From the NCBI RefSeq assembly GCF_039912695.1, contig NZ_JBDSPJ010000002.1, forward strand, positions 186,001 to 250,000: a stretch of DNA of 64,000 nucleotides. Direction: 5' to 3'. Shown piece after piece: positions 52,836 through 63,116 of this stretch (positions are counted from its first letter, which is position 1; every line of letters starts with the position of its first letter). The notes beneath the pieces are model-generated. The model searched no databases. It was given only the letters and a program-made list of their open reading frames with translations, and was not told the origin of the DNA. The position numbers were made by a program, and so were the translations under genes. This DNA is from Pseudolysinimonas_A sp039912695. Its GTDB lineage: Bacteria > Actinomycetota > Actinomycetes > Actinomycetales > Microbacteriaceae.

Positions 52836-53570
52836 CTACGTCACGCGGCGGATGATCCCCAACGGGGTCGACTCGTGACCCTGGCCGATCGGGTTGTCTT
52901 TAAGGATGCGCGCGACGAGCAACTCGTCGGCGCGGGTCAGCGTCGAGCCCAACACGTTGCCGCCGATGTCGTTGATGTCGACCAGCAGAACGTTGACTGA
53001 TCTACCGCGGCCGACCAGGACATCCCGAACGTGCTCAGAAGTCTGTCGCGGTTTCGCGGCGGTCAGCACGACCATCTCGTCATACGGCGGGATGGTCGGA
53101 TAACCGGGGCCGTCAATGCCGCGTGCCTTCGTGCCGGCAACCCGGTAGAAGTCGCCCGTGCGGCCGAACCGCTTGGTCACGACCGAAACGGCAGCGGCGA
53201 ACAGGATGCGCGGGGTGCCGACCTCGCGGATCGCCCACTCCATCGTCTCGGGCATGCCGAGGCCGATGCCGGTCGTCGTGCGCACGACGCGCTTCGACAA
53301 CCAGACCGCGAGCGGGCGGGACGTCATCTCGTCGACGCGGTAGGCCCGCCCCTGCGATGCGGCGACCATTTTCTCGGTCATGAACAGCCAGTCGCCGTCT
53401 TGCAGAACGGGCAACGCGTACTTCTCGATCACCGGATCGAGGGCCTCGCCGGGCAGCACGACGTGGGTCTTAATCGGGATGCGCTCGAACCGCGCACCGT
53501 CGACCTCGATCTCACGGGGTCGCTGGTGGGCTTCTTCGTCGTACGGAACGTCGAGGTGGCCGTGGTCCAC
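52836..53570 (-). CDS. CofE-like coenzyme F420:gamma-glutamyl ligase family protein
   Basis: A 244-residue protein of the F420-0:L-glutamate ligase superfamily: IPIKTHVVLPGEAL near the start, DGDWLFMTEKMVAASQGRAY (the family's xxSEKxVAxxEGR), GVGTPRILFAAAV, GPGYPTIPPYDEMVVL, and VNVLLVDINDIGGNVLGST (the metal-binding DxND). True CofE adds glutamates to coenzyme F420. No other F420 gene is in the window, and stand-alone members are widespread in actinobacteria with unknown substrate. It follows the sigma factor in the opposite direction to the racemase pair; its GTG start lies 20 bases from the sigma stop. Confidence 0.82.
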   Translation of the reverse strand: MDHGHLDVPYDEEAHQRPREIEVDGARFERIPIKTHVVLPGEALDPVIEKYALPVLQDGDWLFMTEKMVAASQGRAYRVDEMTSRPLAVWLSKRVVRTTTGIGLGMPETMEWAIREVGTPRILFAAAVSVVTKRFGRTGDFYRVAGTKARGIDGPGYPTIPPYDEMVVLTAAKPRQTSEHVRDVLVGRGRSVNVLLVDINDIGGNVLGSTLTRADELLVARILKDNPIGQGHESTPLGIIRRVT

Positions 53571-53589
53571 GGTCGCGGGTCAGCCGGCT

Positions 53590-55236
<1,647 letters not shown>

Positions 55237-55391
55237 CCGGTTCCCTTCCGAGACGTTTCCGGGCATTACTAAGACCCTTGTCAAGTCCCCGCGCCTCACC
55301 AATCGAGACTTCGGAAACCCAACCGGGTCCTGGAAATTGATTATCGCACAGTCCTGCCGACCCGGCTTGCACAGGTCAGCGCAGGAAAAGT

Positions 55392-56303
55392 TCAGTTCTC
55401 GTCGTCGCGACGATTCGCCAAGAACTTCTCCAGCTCGGCCGCGAGCGAGTCGCCGCCTGGAAGTTCTCCGCTGGCATCCATTAGGGGCGAGGGCAGCGGG
55501 TTGTCTTCCATGTAGCTGTCGTGGCGCTCTTCGAGGGCACCCACCAACCGCTGGAGTTCCGTGTTGTTCTGCACCTGGTCATCCACTTTCGCGAGGAAGT
55601 CGCGGTTCTCTTGCCGCAACTTCTCGGTCGGAAAGATCAGGCCGGTCGCTGCGCTGATGCTCTCGAGCGCAGTAACTGCGGCCTGCGGATACGCCGTATC
55701 GGAGAGGTAGTGCGGGATGAGCAGCACGAATCCGGCGGTCGGATGCCCGAGTTGCTGCAACTTGTACTCGATCAGGTGCAGGGCGTTCGACGGAACCTGA
55801 GTGCGCGGACGCCAGACCGACATCGTGTCGATCAGCTCCATCCGGTTGCCACTCACCGTCACCCCGATCGGGCGGGTGTGCGGCGTTGGCATCGGGATGG
55901 CGTGCACCCAGGTGGTGTCCTTCACCTTGTAGCGCTCGACGAGTTGCACGACGGCGTCGGTGAAGCGCTCCCACTGGAAGTCGGGTTCAAAACCCGTCAG
56001 GAAGAGGAACGGCTGGCCGAGTTCATCCTTCGCGAGATAGAGGGAGAGTTTCGAGGGCTTGTAATCGCTCAGGTGATCCTGATCGAAGTACATCGTTGGG
56101 CGCCGAGCGCGGTAGTCGAGAAGTGCGTCCGTGTCGAACGCGACAACCTCATTCATCTCGAGGTTTTCGAGCAGGTACTCACTCAGTTGCGTGACGGCGT
56201 TGCCCGCATCGGCGAAGCCCGTGAGACCCGCAATGAGGTGCAGGCCGGTGGGCACTTGCGTGACCTCGACCGACAGGTCGTACAGGCCATCCGGATCACG
56301 CAT
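55392..56303 (-). CDS. PAC2-family protein
   Basis: A 303-residue protein of the PAC2 (proteasome assembly chaperone 2) family: HLIAGLTGFADAGNAVTQL at the start, VVAFDTDALLDYRARRP, FLFLTGFEPDFQWERF, HAIPMPTPHTRPIGVTVSG, and VLLIPHYLSDTAYPQAAVT, with a helical tail. In actinobacteria its function is not settled. It lies just upstream of the sigma factor in the same direction and diverges from pepA. The ATG lies six bases after TAGAAT with no ribosome binding site. Confidence 0.92.
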   Translation of the reverse strand: MRDPDGLYDLSVEVTQVPTGLHLIAGLTGFADAGNAVTQLSEYLLENLEMNEVVAFDTDALLDYRARRPTMYFDQDHLSDYKPSKLSLYLAKDELGQPFLFLTGFEPDFQWERFTDAVVQLVERYKVKDTTWVHAIPMPTPHTRPIGVTVSGNRMELIDTMSVWRPRTQVPSNALHLIEYKLQQLGHPTAGFVLLIPHYLSDTAYPQAAVTALESISAATGLIFPTEKLRQENRDFLAKVDDQVQNNTELQRLVGALEERHDSYMEDNPLPSPLMDASGELPGGDSLAAELEKFLANRRDDEN

Positions 56304-56309
56304 GCCTCG

Positions 56310-56315
56310 ATTCTA
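56310..56315 (-). promoter_or_regulatory. Probable -10 box of the leaderless PAC2-gene mRNA
   Basis: TAGAAT on the minus strand, then CGAGGC (six bases), then ATG at 56303. TAGAAT is close to the ideal TATAAT. Confidence 0.5.
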
Positions 56316-56383
56316 ATTTCCGGAGCCACTGCGCCGCACGGCCAACGGGTCGACCCGCGTCAAGCCGAGAGCGAACACGCGGT

Positions 56384-56389
56384 TACCAT
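56384..56389 (+). promoter_or_regulatory. Probable -10 box of the leaderless pepA mRNA
   Basis: TACCAT, then GCCGCT (six bases), then the ATG of pepA at 56396. No ribosome binding site is visible. Confidence 0.45.
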
Positions 56390-56395
56390 GCCGCT

Positions 56396-57910
56396 ATGGC
56401 CGTCCCCGCGCTCTCGTTCTCGTCCGCCGATCCCCTCACGACGACGGCGCAGGTCCTCGTCTTGGGGGTGCTGAAGACCGAGGACGGCCCGCGACTTGCG
56501 GTCGAGGGGGATGCTTTCGCCGACATCGCCGCTGTGTTGGGTGGCATTTTCGCCACGGGCGCGACCGATGAGCTGCGACGGCTCCCCGCACCGGCTGGAG
56601 GCGCTGCCCCGATTGCACTGATCGGCCTCGGATCGGGCACCCCCACCCTCGACTCCCTGCGATACGCGGCGGGGTCTGCCGCCCGCCAACTCACCGGGAT
56701 CGACAAACTCGCCTTTGCACTCCCGATCGCGAACGCCGCCGAAGCCCTCGCCGTGCTGGAGGGCGCGGGCATCGGTGCCTACGCCTACACCGGATACCGC
56801 GTCTCGACCCTGGGCTCCACGAAGACCCCGGCCGACGAGATCACGGTGCACGTGCCGACATCCCTCGACCTGAACGACACCGAGCTCAGCACGATCGCCG
56901 ACCGAGCCACCGCCGTCGCGACCGCGGTGCACACCGTGCGCGACCTTGTGAACACCCCGCCGTCGGATCTCTACCCCGAGACCCTCACCGCCGCAGCCCT
57001 CGATCTCGCCCAAGGTCTGCCGCTTGAGATCGAAGTACTCGACGAACAGGCGCTTGAGGCCGGCGGATTCGGCGGCATCCTGGGCGTCGGTCGCGGATCG
57101 GTGCGTCCCCCGCGACTCGTCGTGGTGCGCTACTCCCCCGCGGGTGCAACTCACCACCTTGCCCTGGTCGGAAAGGGCATCACCTTCGACTCCGGTGGGC
57201 TGTCGATCAAGCCGGCCTCATCGATGGTCGGGATGAAGTACGACATGACCGGAGCCGTCACCGCGCTCGCTGTGACGATCGCCGCCGCGACGCTCGGGCT
57301 GCCGGTGCGTCTGACTGCCTGGCTGTGCCTCGCCGAGAACATGCCGTCAGGTTCGGCCCTGCGGCCCAACGATGTGCTGCGCATTCGCGGTGGCAAGACC
57401 GTCGAAGTTCTCAACACCGACGCCGAAGGACGACTGGTTCTCGCCGACGGAATCGTCGCGGCGAGCGAAGAGCAGCCGGATGCGATCATCGATGTCGCAA
57501 CGCTGACCGGCGCCGCACGTGTGGCGATTGGCGAGCGCTACATCCCGGTCATGGGCGACGACGAGTTGGTGCGACGGGTGATCGCGGCCGGCGCCTCGGT
57601 GGGCGAGACATTCTGGGCGATGCCGCTTCCTCCAGAACTGCGCCAGATCCTCGACAGCGACGTAGCCGACATCGTGAATGCCAAACCGGGCAACCCGAAC
57701 GCGGGGATGCTGGTTGCCGCGCACTTTCTCAAGGAGTTCGTCGGCACCATCGGCGACGGAAAGGATGCGCGGCCCATCCCGTGGGCGCACCTTGACATCG
57801 CGGGGGTCGCCAACAACGGGGGCAGTGGATACGGCCTCAACGGCAAAGGTCCAACCGGGGCGACGGTGCGAACGCTCCTCGCCCTCGCTGAAGAGTTTTC
57901 AGCTCCGTAG
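56396..57910 (+). CDS. pepA: Leucyl aminopeptidase
   Basis: A 504-residue M17 cytosolic aminopeptidase that removes N-terminal residues from peptides using two metal ions. The catalytic half has VGKGITFDSGGLSIKPASSM (metal Lys/Asp), MKYDMTGA, NTDAEGRLVLADGI (the M17 signature with Asp and Glu), and DVATLTGA. The N-terminal half is the usual regulatory macro-like domain. It ends close to a good terminator (57922). Confidence 0.96.
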   Translation: MAVPALSFSSADPLTTTAQVLVLGVLKTEDGPRLAVEGDAFADIAAVLGGIFATGATDELRRLPAPAGGAAPIALIGLGSGTPTLDSLRYAAGSAARQLTGIDKLAFALPIANAAEALAVLEGAGIGAYAYTGYRVSTLGSTKTPADEITVHVPTSLDLNDTELSTIADRATAVATAVHTVRDLVNTPPSDLYPETLTAAALDLAQGLPLEIEVLDEQALEAGGFGGILGVGRGSVRPPRLVVVRYSPAGATHHLALVGKGITFDSGGLSIKPASSMVGMKYDMTGAVTALAVTIAAATLGLPVRLTAWLCLAENMPSGSALRPNDVLRIRGGKTVEVLNTDAEGRLVLADGIVAASEEQPDAIIDVATLTGAARVAIGERYIPVMGDDELVRRVIAAGASVGETFWAMPLPPELRQILDSDVADIVNAKPGNPNAGMLVAAHFLKEFVGTIGDGKDARPIPWAHLDIAGVANNGGSGYGLNGKGPTGATVRTLLALAEEFSAP

Positions 57911-57921
57911 TAGGGTCTAAG

Positions 57922-57944
57922 AGGCAAGGAACACCTTGCCTTTC
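57922..57944 (+). terminator. Terminator of pepA
   Basis: Perfect eight-base stem AGGCAAGG/CCTTGCCT with an AACA loop, followed by TTC, twelve bases past the pepA stop and before the lpdA leader. Confidence 0.75.
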
Positions 57945-58017
57945 TGGACCGCAACGCCACCCTTTTCTGCGGCCCCAAACGCGCGAAAGTGCGTGCACGT
58001 ATGTAGGGAGTTGCTGG

Positions 58018-59391
58018 TTGTCCGAGCAGAACTTCGATCTTGTCGTTCTGGGCGCAGGAAGCGGTGGCTATGCCGCCGCGCTGCGCGCCAGTCAGCTTGG
58101 CCTCTCGGTCGGGCTTATCGAAAAGGACAAGGTCGGCGGCACGTGCCTGCACGTCGGCTGCATCCCGACTAAGGCCCTGTTGCACGCGGCCGAGGTCGCC
58201 GATGTGACCCGTGAATCGGCAAAGTACGGCATCTCGGCAGCTTTCAACGGCGTCGACATCGCGGGCGTCACGACGTACCGCGAAGAGGTCGTCGCCAGCA
58301 AGTACAAGGGCCTTCAGGGTCTGATCAAGGCTCGCGGAATCACGACCATCGAGGGCGAGGGGCGTCTGACCTCCCCGACAACCGTGCAGGTCGGCGATAT
58401 CACCGTCACCGGAAAGAACATCGTTTTGGCGACCGGCTCGTACTCGCGCTCGCTCCCCGGACTCGAGATCGGCGGTCGGGTACTCACCTCGGAGCACGCG
58501 CTCCAACTCGACTTCGTGCCGAAGAAGGTCATCGTTCTCGGCGGCGGTGTCATCGGCGTTGAGTTTTCGAGCGTGTGGAAGAGCTGGGGTGCCGACGTTC
58601 AGATCGTCGAGGCCCTGCCGCACCTGGTGCCCAATGAAGACGAAGCGATCTCGAAGTCGTTCGAGCGCGCGTTCCGCAAGCGCGGCATCAACTTCAGCCT
58701 CGGCGTGCGTTTTCAGTCGGTCACCCAGAACGACGACGGCGTGGTGGTGACGCTCGAAGACGGTCAGACCTTCGACGGCGAACTGCTGCTCGTCGCCGTT
58801 GGCCGAGGACCTGCGACCGCGAACCTGGGCTTCGAAGAGGTCGGCGTCACGATGGACCGCGGCTTTGTCATCACCGACGAGCGTCTTCACACCAACATCC
58901 CGGGGGTCTGGGCAGTCGGCGACATCGTCCCCGGCCTGCAGCTCGCGCACCGGGGTTTCCAGCAGGGCATCTTCGTCGCCGAAGAGATCGCCGGTCTGAA
59001 TCCGATCGTGGTCGACGACGTCAACATCCCGAAGGTCACTTACTCCGACCCCGAAGTTGCTTCAGTTGGTCTCACCGAGGCCAAGGCCATCGAGAAGTTC
59101 GGTGCGGATGCCATCGCCACGTACGACTACAGCCTCGCCGGCAACGGCAAGAGCCACATCATCGGCACGACCGGCAACATCAAGGTCGTTCGCCAGAAGG
59201 ATGGGCCGGTTCTCGGCGTGCACATGATCGGTGCGCGTGTCGGCGAACTGATCGGCGAAGCCCAGCTCGCCGTCAACTGGGAGGCATACCCGGAAGACAT
59301 CGCCCCTTACATCCACGCCCACCCGACGCAGAACGAGGCGCTCGGCGAAGCGTTCCTCGCCATCGCCGGCAAGCCGCTGCACGCCATCTGA
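58018..59391 (+). CDS. lpdA: Dihydrolipoyl dehydrogenase (E3)
   Basis: A 457-residue flavoprotein that reoxidises dihydrolipoamide with NAD+. Visible: VVLGAGSGGYAAALRA (FAD), the redox disulfide GGTCLHVGCIPTKALLH, VIVLGGGVIGVEFSSVW (NAD), GVWAVGDIVPGLQLAH (FAD ribityl), and HAHPTQNEALGEAFL with the catalytic His-Glu pair of the partner chain. TTG 58018 is chosen because AGGGAG lies upstream and the family starts there. The E2 gene sucB follows 72 bases later. Confidence 0.96.
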   Translation: MSEQNFDLVVLGAGSGGYAAALRASQLGLSVGLIEKDKVGGTCLHVGCIPTKALLHAAEVADVTRESAKYGISAAFNGVDIAGVTTYREEVVASKYKGLQGLIKARGITTIEGEGRLTSPTTVQVGDITVTGKNIVLATGSYSRSLPGLEIGGRVLTSEHALQLDFVPKKVIVLGGGVIGVEFSSVWKSWGADVQIVEALPHLVPNEDEAISKSFERAFRKRGINFSLGVRFQSVTQNDDGVVVTLEDGQTFDGELLLVAVGRGPATANLGFEEVGVTMDRGFVITDERLHTNIPGVWAVGDIVPGLQLAHRGFQQGIFVAEEIAGLNPIVVDDVNIPKVTYSDPEVASVGLTEAKAIEKFGADAIATYDYSLAGNGKSHIIGTTGNIKVVRQKDGPVLGVHMIGARVGELIGEAQLAVNWEAYPEDIAPYIHAHPTQNEALGEAFLAIAGKPLHAI

Positions 59392-59463
59392 CCCACCCAT
59401 TTCGTCTCGGGCGCTGAGCCCGCAGCTAAGCTAGATCTCACAGCTTCGAAGGAGCACCCCGCG

Positions 59464-60960
59464 ATGAGCGAATCCGTCACCCTCCCGGCTCTCGGAGAGA
59501 GCGTCACGGAAGGGACCGTCACCCGCTGGCTTAAGAAGGTCGGCGACCGGGTCGAGGTCGACGAGCCTCTGCTCGAGGTATCGACCGACAAGGTCGACAC
59601 CGAGATCCCCTCTCCCGTCGCCGGAGTGATCGAGCAGATCTTCGTGCAGGAAGACGAGACCGTCGAGGTCGGGGCCGTTCTGGTCACCATCGGCGACGGC
59701 TCAGGATCTGCGGCCCCCGTTGATGCCCCACCCGCCGCCGCACCCGCCGAGGCTGAGGCAGCTCCCGCTCCGGTCGAGGCAGCACCGGTCGAGGCAGCAC
59801 CCGTGGCTCCCGCGCCGGTTGAGGCGGCACCCGTGGCTCCCGCACCCGCCGAGGCCGCTCCGGCACCCGTTGAGACACCTCCGACCCCGGCACCCGCTGC
59901 AGAGTTGGCGCCCCAAGCCCCACCCGCGCCAGCCGTTGCGGCTGCGCCGGTCGCACCCGCTCCCGCTCCCGCCGCCGCACCCGCGGCCGCGGCCGCGCCC
60001 GCGCCGGTCGCCGCGGCCACTCCCGCCGCGGCTCCGGCTTCGACTGCCGCTGCCAACGCCCACGCCGGGTACGTCACCCCGATCGTGCGCAAGCTCGCCC
60101 ACGAGAAGGGCGTCGACCTCTCCAGCCTCACCGGTACCGGTGTCGGCGGACGCATCCGCAAGCAGGATGTTCTCGGCGCCGGCAGCCCCGCGCTGTCGAC
60201 TTCGGTGCCTGCCACCGTCGCCGCCCCGGTTCTTGAGGTCTCGCCACTGCGGGGCACGACGGTTCCGATGTCGCGGTTGCGCAAGGTCGTGGCGGAGCGC
60301 GCCGTCGTCTCGATGACGTCGATGGCTCAACTCACCACCGTCGTCGAGGTCGACGTGACGAAGGTCGCGAGCTACCGCGATGAGGTGAAGGCTGCTTTCC
60401 AAGCCAAGACCGGCCAGAAGCTGACGTTCCTGCCGTTCTTCGTACTGGCCGCGTCGGAAGCGCTGAAGGCGTATCCGATCATCAATGCGACGGTCGACGG
60501 TGACACGATCGTCTACCCCGATCACGAGAACGTGAGCATCGCGGTCGACACCGAGCGCGGCCTGCTCACCCCCGTGGTGCGCAACGCCAGCGATCTCAAC
60601 CTGGCCCAGCTCGCCATCGAGATCGCCGACAAGGCCGACCGCACCCGCAACAACAAGCTGACGCCGGATGAACTCTCTGGCGGAACCTTCACGGTGACCA
60701 ACACCGGCTCGCGTGGCGCGCTGTTCGACACCCCGATTGTGTTCCTGCCGCAGTCAGCCATCCTCGGTACCGGAATCGTCGCGAAGAAGCCTGTTGTCGT
60801 CACCGACGACGGACTCGACGCGATCGCGATCCGCTCGACGGTCTACCTCGCGCTCTCCTACGACCACCGCATTGTGGATGGTGCCGACGCGGCACGCTTC
60901 CTCGGCGCGGTCAAGGCTCGCCTCGAAAGCGGCGACTTCGCGAGCGTGCTCGGTATCTAG
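59464..60960 (+). CDS. sucB: 2-oxo acid dehydrogenase E2 (dihydrolipoamide succinyltransferase type)
   Basis: A 498-residue acyltransferase core. One N-terminal lipoyl domain has VSTDKVDTEIPSP, where the lysine receives lipoate. A very long Ala/Pro linker of about 110 residues (APVEAAPVAPAP units) leads to the E3-binding domain YVTPIVRKLAHEKGVDLS, and the catalytic domain ends with YLALSYDHRIVDGADAARF (His and Asp). It fits the actinobacterial SucB/DlaT shared E2. GAAGGAG precedes the ATG. Lipoate comes from LipB/LipA encoded next to it. Confidence 0.93.
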   Translation: MSESVTLPALGESVTEGTVTRWLKKVGDRVEVDEPLLEVSTDKVDTEIPSPVAGVIEQIFVQEDETVEVGAVLVTIGDGSGSAAPVDAPPAAAPAEAEAAPAPVEAAPVEAAPVAPAPVEAAPVAPAPAEAAPAPVETPPTPAPAAELAPQAPPAPAVAAAPVAPAPAPAAAPAAAAAPAPVAAATPAAAPASTAAANAHAGYVTPIVRKLAHEKGVDLSSLTGTGVGGRIRKQDVLGAGSPALSTSVPATVAAPVLEVSPLRGTTVPMSRLRKVVAERAVVSMTSMAQLTTVVEVDVTKVASYRDEVKAAFQAKTGQKLTFLPFFVLAASEALKAYPIINATVDGDTIVYPDHENVSIAVDTERGLLTPVVRNASDLNLAQLAIEIADKADRTRNNKLTPDELSGGTFTVTNTGSRGALFDTPIVFLPQSAILGTGIVAKKPVVVTDDGLDAIAIRSTVYLALSYDHRIVDGADAARFLGAVKARLESGDFASVLGI

Positions 60961-60985
60961 CAAAGGGGGTGTCTCGTGCTGCCCC

Positions 60986-62353
60986 TCACCCATCACTCGA
61001 AGCCCCCGGCGCCACGGCGTTCGGGGGCTTCGTGATGTAGTCGCGGATGCGCCAGCCATCCACAGTGCGCATCAGCAGGATCGACGCGGGGTCGCTGCCG
61101 TCGGGCAGGTCGACCAGCACCGAGTCACCGAGTTCTTCTACGAGGGTGAGATCACCGGCGACAACCCCATCGCCGGGATACTCGCCCCCTGCCTCGATCA
61201 TTTGAATCAGTTCTCGATCGGCCGCCAGCCCCGATGAATCCTGCTGGTCGACGTCGTCGAGGCACAGGAGCGACAAGTCTCGGATGCACCGCTCCCGCAG
61301 GTCGAGCAGCAGTTGCGCCGCATCGAGTGGATCGTCGGGTAGTTCCGGTACCGGCGCCAGCGACGAGGCCGTAGGGGTCGCGATCGGATTCGCGGCCACC
61401 GGTTGGGACGATCCGCCCGGCACGATGGTGAGGGCAATCATCAGCACGAGTGCCCCAACCGCGAGCCCGAGCACGATTCTGCGCCGTCGCTGATCCCAGC
61501 CCGTCCAGATGGCGCGCGCCCGAGACCACACTTCTTCGATATTGCCGCGCACGCCGTCTGGGATGAGGCCCGCGAGCCACGGGGGAAGGGTCGCCACCGC
61601 TGCGACGTCGGGCTCGACCGGATCGATCAGTCCGATCATGCGGGGCTCAACAGCAGGCTCCTCGTCAGCTGCGAATCGAATCTCGCTCGCCGCCGCGAGG
61701 TCGAAGAGGGCACCCGCGATAGCGGCCGGAAGCGCTTCCCCGAGGCCAGCAGCAAGACGACGTGCGGCATCCGCCCGCGGTCCGGTAACCCGCGTGAGCA
61801 CCAGGGCAACGAGGTCACGCAGCGCCGCGCGATCGGCGATCACCCCGTGGACAGTCTCCAACACAACCTCCGGAGATCCCGCGGAAAACAGCTCTGCGCG
61901 ACCGAACCCGACCAGGGTCGGCGCTCCGTCATCCCGAAAGCACACCGAACCGAGAGACAGTGCCGAGTGCGCCACCCCGACTGAGTGGATGCGGTCGAGC
62001 GTCGTCGCGATCGGCGCGAGGATCGTGACGGCCTCTCCGGCATCCAGCCCCGCTCGTCGTTCGAGCAGGTCGCCCAGAGAGCCGGGCCGCAGCCGCTCGA
62101 GCACGAGTACTGCCTCGTCTTCGTCGAGCCCGACATCTTCGAGAGCCACCACGTGCTCCCCCGCCGCTCGGGTGAGCGCCTCAAGTTCGACGCGCATCCG
62201 GGCGTCGTCGGGACTGCCGATCTTCAGCACGGCGGTGCGGTCGTCGGCAAACCCCAGTACCAGGCGCGTGCGGTCACCATGCCCGATGGTGCGCAGCACC
62301 CGATACCCCGCCACGTCGGTCACGAGCCGATCGTCGCGTGCCGGCGCGTGCAT
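60986..62353 (-). CDS. Membrane-anchored pseudokinase (Ser/Thr-kinase-like)
   Basis: A 455-residue protein. A kinase-like domain (about 12-200) has YRVLRTIGHGDRTRLVLGFADD, the ATP lysine in TAVLKIGSP, and LDRIHSVGVAHSALSLGSVCFRD, where the HGDLxPxN catalytic loop is replaced (no Asp); DFG is GFG (LVGFGRAEL). It therefore should not phosphorylate. A proline-rich linker, one span at about 290-310 (VLGLAVGALVLMIALTIV), and an outer domain of about 130 residues with two cysteines follow. Similar layouts occur in actinobacterial envelope signalling proteins. It is transcribed against sucB. Confidence 0.8.
   Translation of the reverse strand: MHAPARDDRLVTDVAGYRVLRTIGHGDRTRLVLGFADDRTAVLKIGSPDDARMRVELEALTRAAGEHVVALEDVGLDEDEAVLVLERLRPGSLGDLLERRAGLDAGEAVTILAPIATTLDRIHSVGVAHSALSLGSVCFRDDGAPTLVGFGRAELFSAGSPEVVLETVHGVIADRAALRDLVALVLTRVTGPRADAARRLAAGLGEALPAAIAGALFDLAAASEIRFAADEEPAVEPRMIGLIDPVEPDVAAVATLPPWLAGLIPDGVRGNIEEVWSRARAIWTGWDQRRRRIVLGLAVGALVLMIALTIVPGGSSQPVAANPIATPTASSLAPVPELPDDPLDAAQLLLDLRERCIRDLSLLCLDDVDQQDSSGLAADRELIQMIEAGGEYPGDGVVAGDLTLVEELGDSVLVDLPDGSDPASILLMRTVDGWRIRDYITKPPNAVAPGASSDG
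60998..61032 (+). terminator. Terminator of sucB, inside the pseudokinase 3' end
   Basis: Ten-base stem CGAAGCCCCC/GGGGGCTTCG with a fifteen-base loop, 37 bases past the sucB stop. It lies within the last codons of the pseudokinase gene on the other strand, so it may end both transcripts. No clear T-run. Confidence 0.6.
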
Positions 62354-62434
62354 CCGGATGTCTGAAAGACGAGTCGTGGAGAGGGTCCGAATCAGCGCGC
62401 CGGGGAGGGTCCGGCGCAGGAGTCGACCCGCAGG

Positions 62435-62440
62435 TAGTCT
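62435..62440 (+). promoter_or_regulatory. Probable -10 box of the leaderless lipB mRNA
   Basis: TAGTCT, then CGAACCC (seven bases), then the GTG start of lipB at 62448. Confidence 0.45.
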
Positions 62441-62447
62441 CGAACCC

Positions 62448-63116
62448 GTGGTCGACTACGTCGTCACGGGGCTAAGCGCCAACTCCGTGCCGTATTCCAC
62501 TGCCCTTGAGACACAGCGTGCTTTGCATGCCGAGGTCGCGAGCGGCAGGGCGCCAGATACCGTCCTCCTTCTGGAGCACCCGTCGGTGTACACCGCGGGT
62601 AAGCGCACCGAACCGCACGAGCGGCCCACCGACGGCACCCCGGTCATCGACGCGGATCGCGGCGGCAAGATCACCTGGCATGGTCCGGGGCAACTGGTCG
62701 GCTATCCGATCGTGAAGCTGGATGATCCGATCGACGTGGTCGCCTACGTGCGGCGCCTCGAGGGAATGCTCATCGACGTGCTGGCCGAGTTCGGCATCCC
62801 CGGGGTTCGTGTCGAAGGACGTAGCGGCGTGTGGCTGGTCGACGGCAACCGCCCGGCCGGCGACAAGATCGCGGCCATCGGCATCCGGGTCGCCGAGGGC
62901 GTCACGATGCACGGCTTCTCGCTGAACTGCAACAACTCGTTCGACGCCTACCGCGCGATCATCGCCTGCGGAATCATGGACGCCGGCGTGACGAGCATCT
63001 CGCGCGAAACGGGCCGCGAGATCAGCCCTGAGGATGTCGTCCCGCTCATCGAGCGGCACTTTCTGAACAACCTCGCTCCCTCCCTCGCCTCGACTCGAAA
63101 GGTGGTCAGCGTATGA
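62448..63116 (+). CDS. lipB: Octanoyltransferase LipB
   Basis: A 222-residue enzyme that transfers octanoate from acyl carrier protein to lipoyl domains. Visible: LLLEHPSVYTAGKRT, RGGKITWHGPGQLVGYPIV, VWLVDG through GDKIAAIGIRV (the catalytic Lys), HGFSLNCNNSF, and IIACGIMDAGVTSI with the thioester cysteine. GTG 62448 is chosen because the family starts there and a TAGTCT box lies seven bases before it; much longer in-frame upstream sequence lies opposite the pseudokinase. It overlaps lipA by four bases (ATGA). Confidence 0.96.
   Translation: MVDYVVTGLSANSVPYSTALETQRALHAEVASGRAPDTVLLLEHPSVYTAGKRTEPHERPTDGTPVIDADRGGKITWHGPGQLVGYPIVKLDDPIDVVAYVRRLEGMLIDVLAEFGIPGVRVEGRSGVWLVDGNRPAGDKIAAIGIRVAEGVTMHGFSLNCNNSFDAYRAIIACGIMDAGVTSISRETGREISPEDVVPLIERHFLNNLAPSLASTRKVVSV

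Noticed and set aside
61509..62447. In-frame N-terminal extension of lipB by 313 codons
   Set aside because: The extension is antisense to the pseudokinase and Arg/Ser-rich; lipB length and promoter point to GTG 62448.
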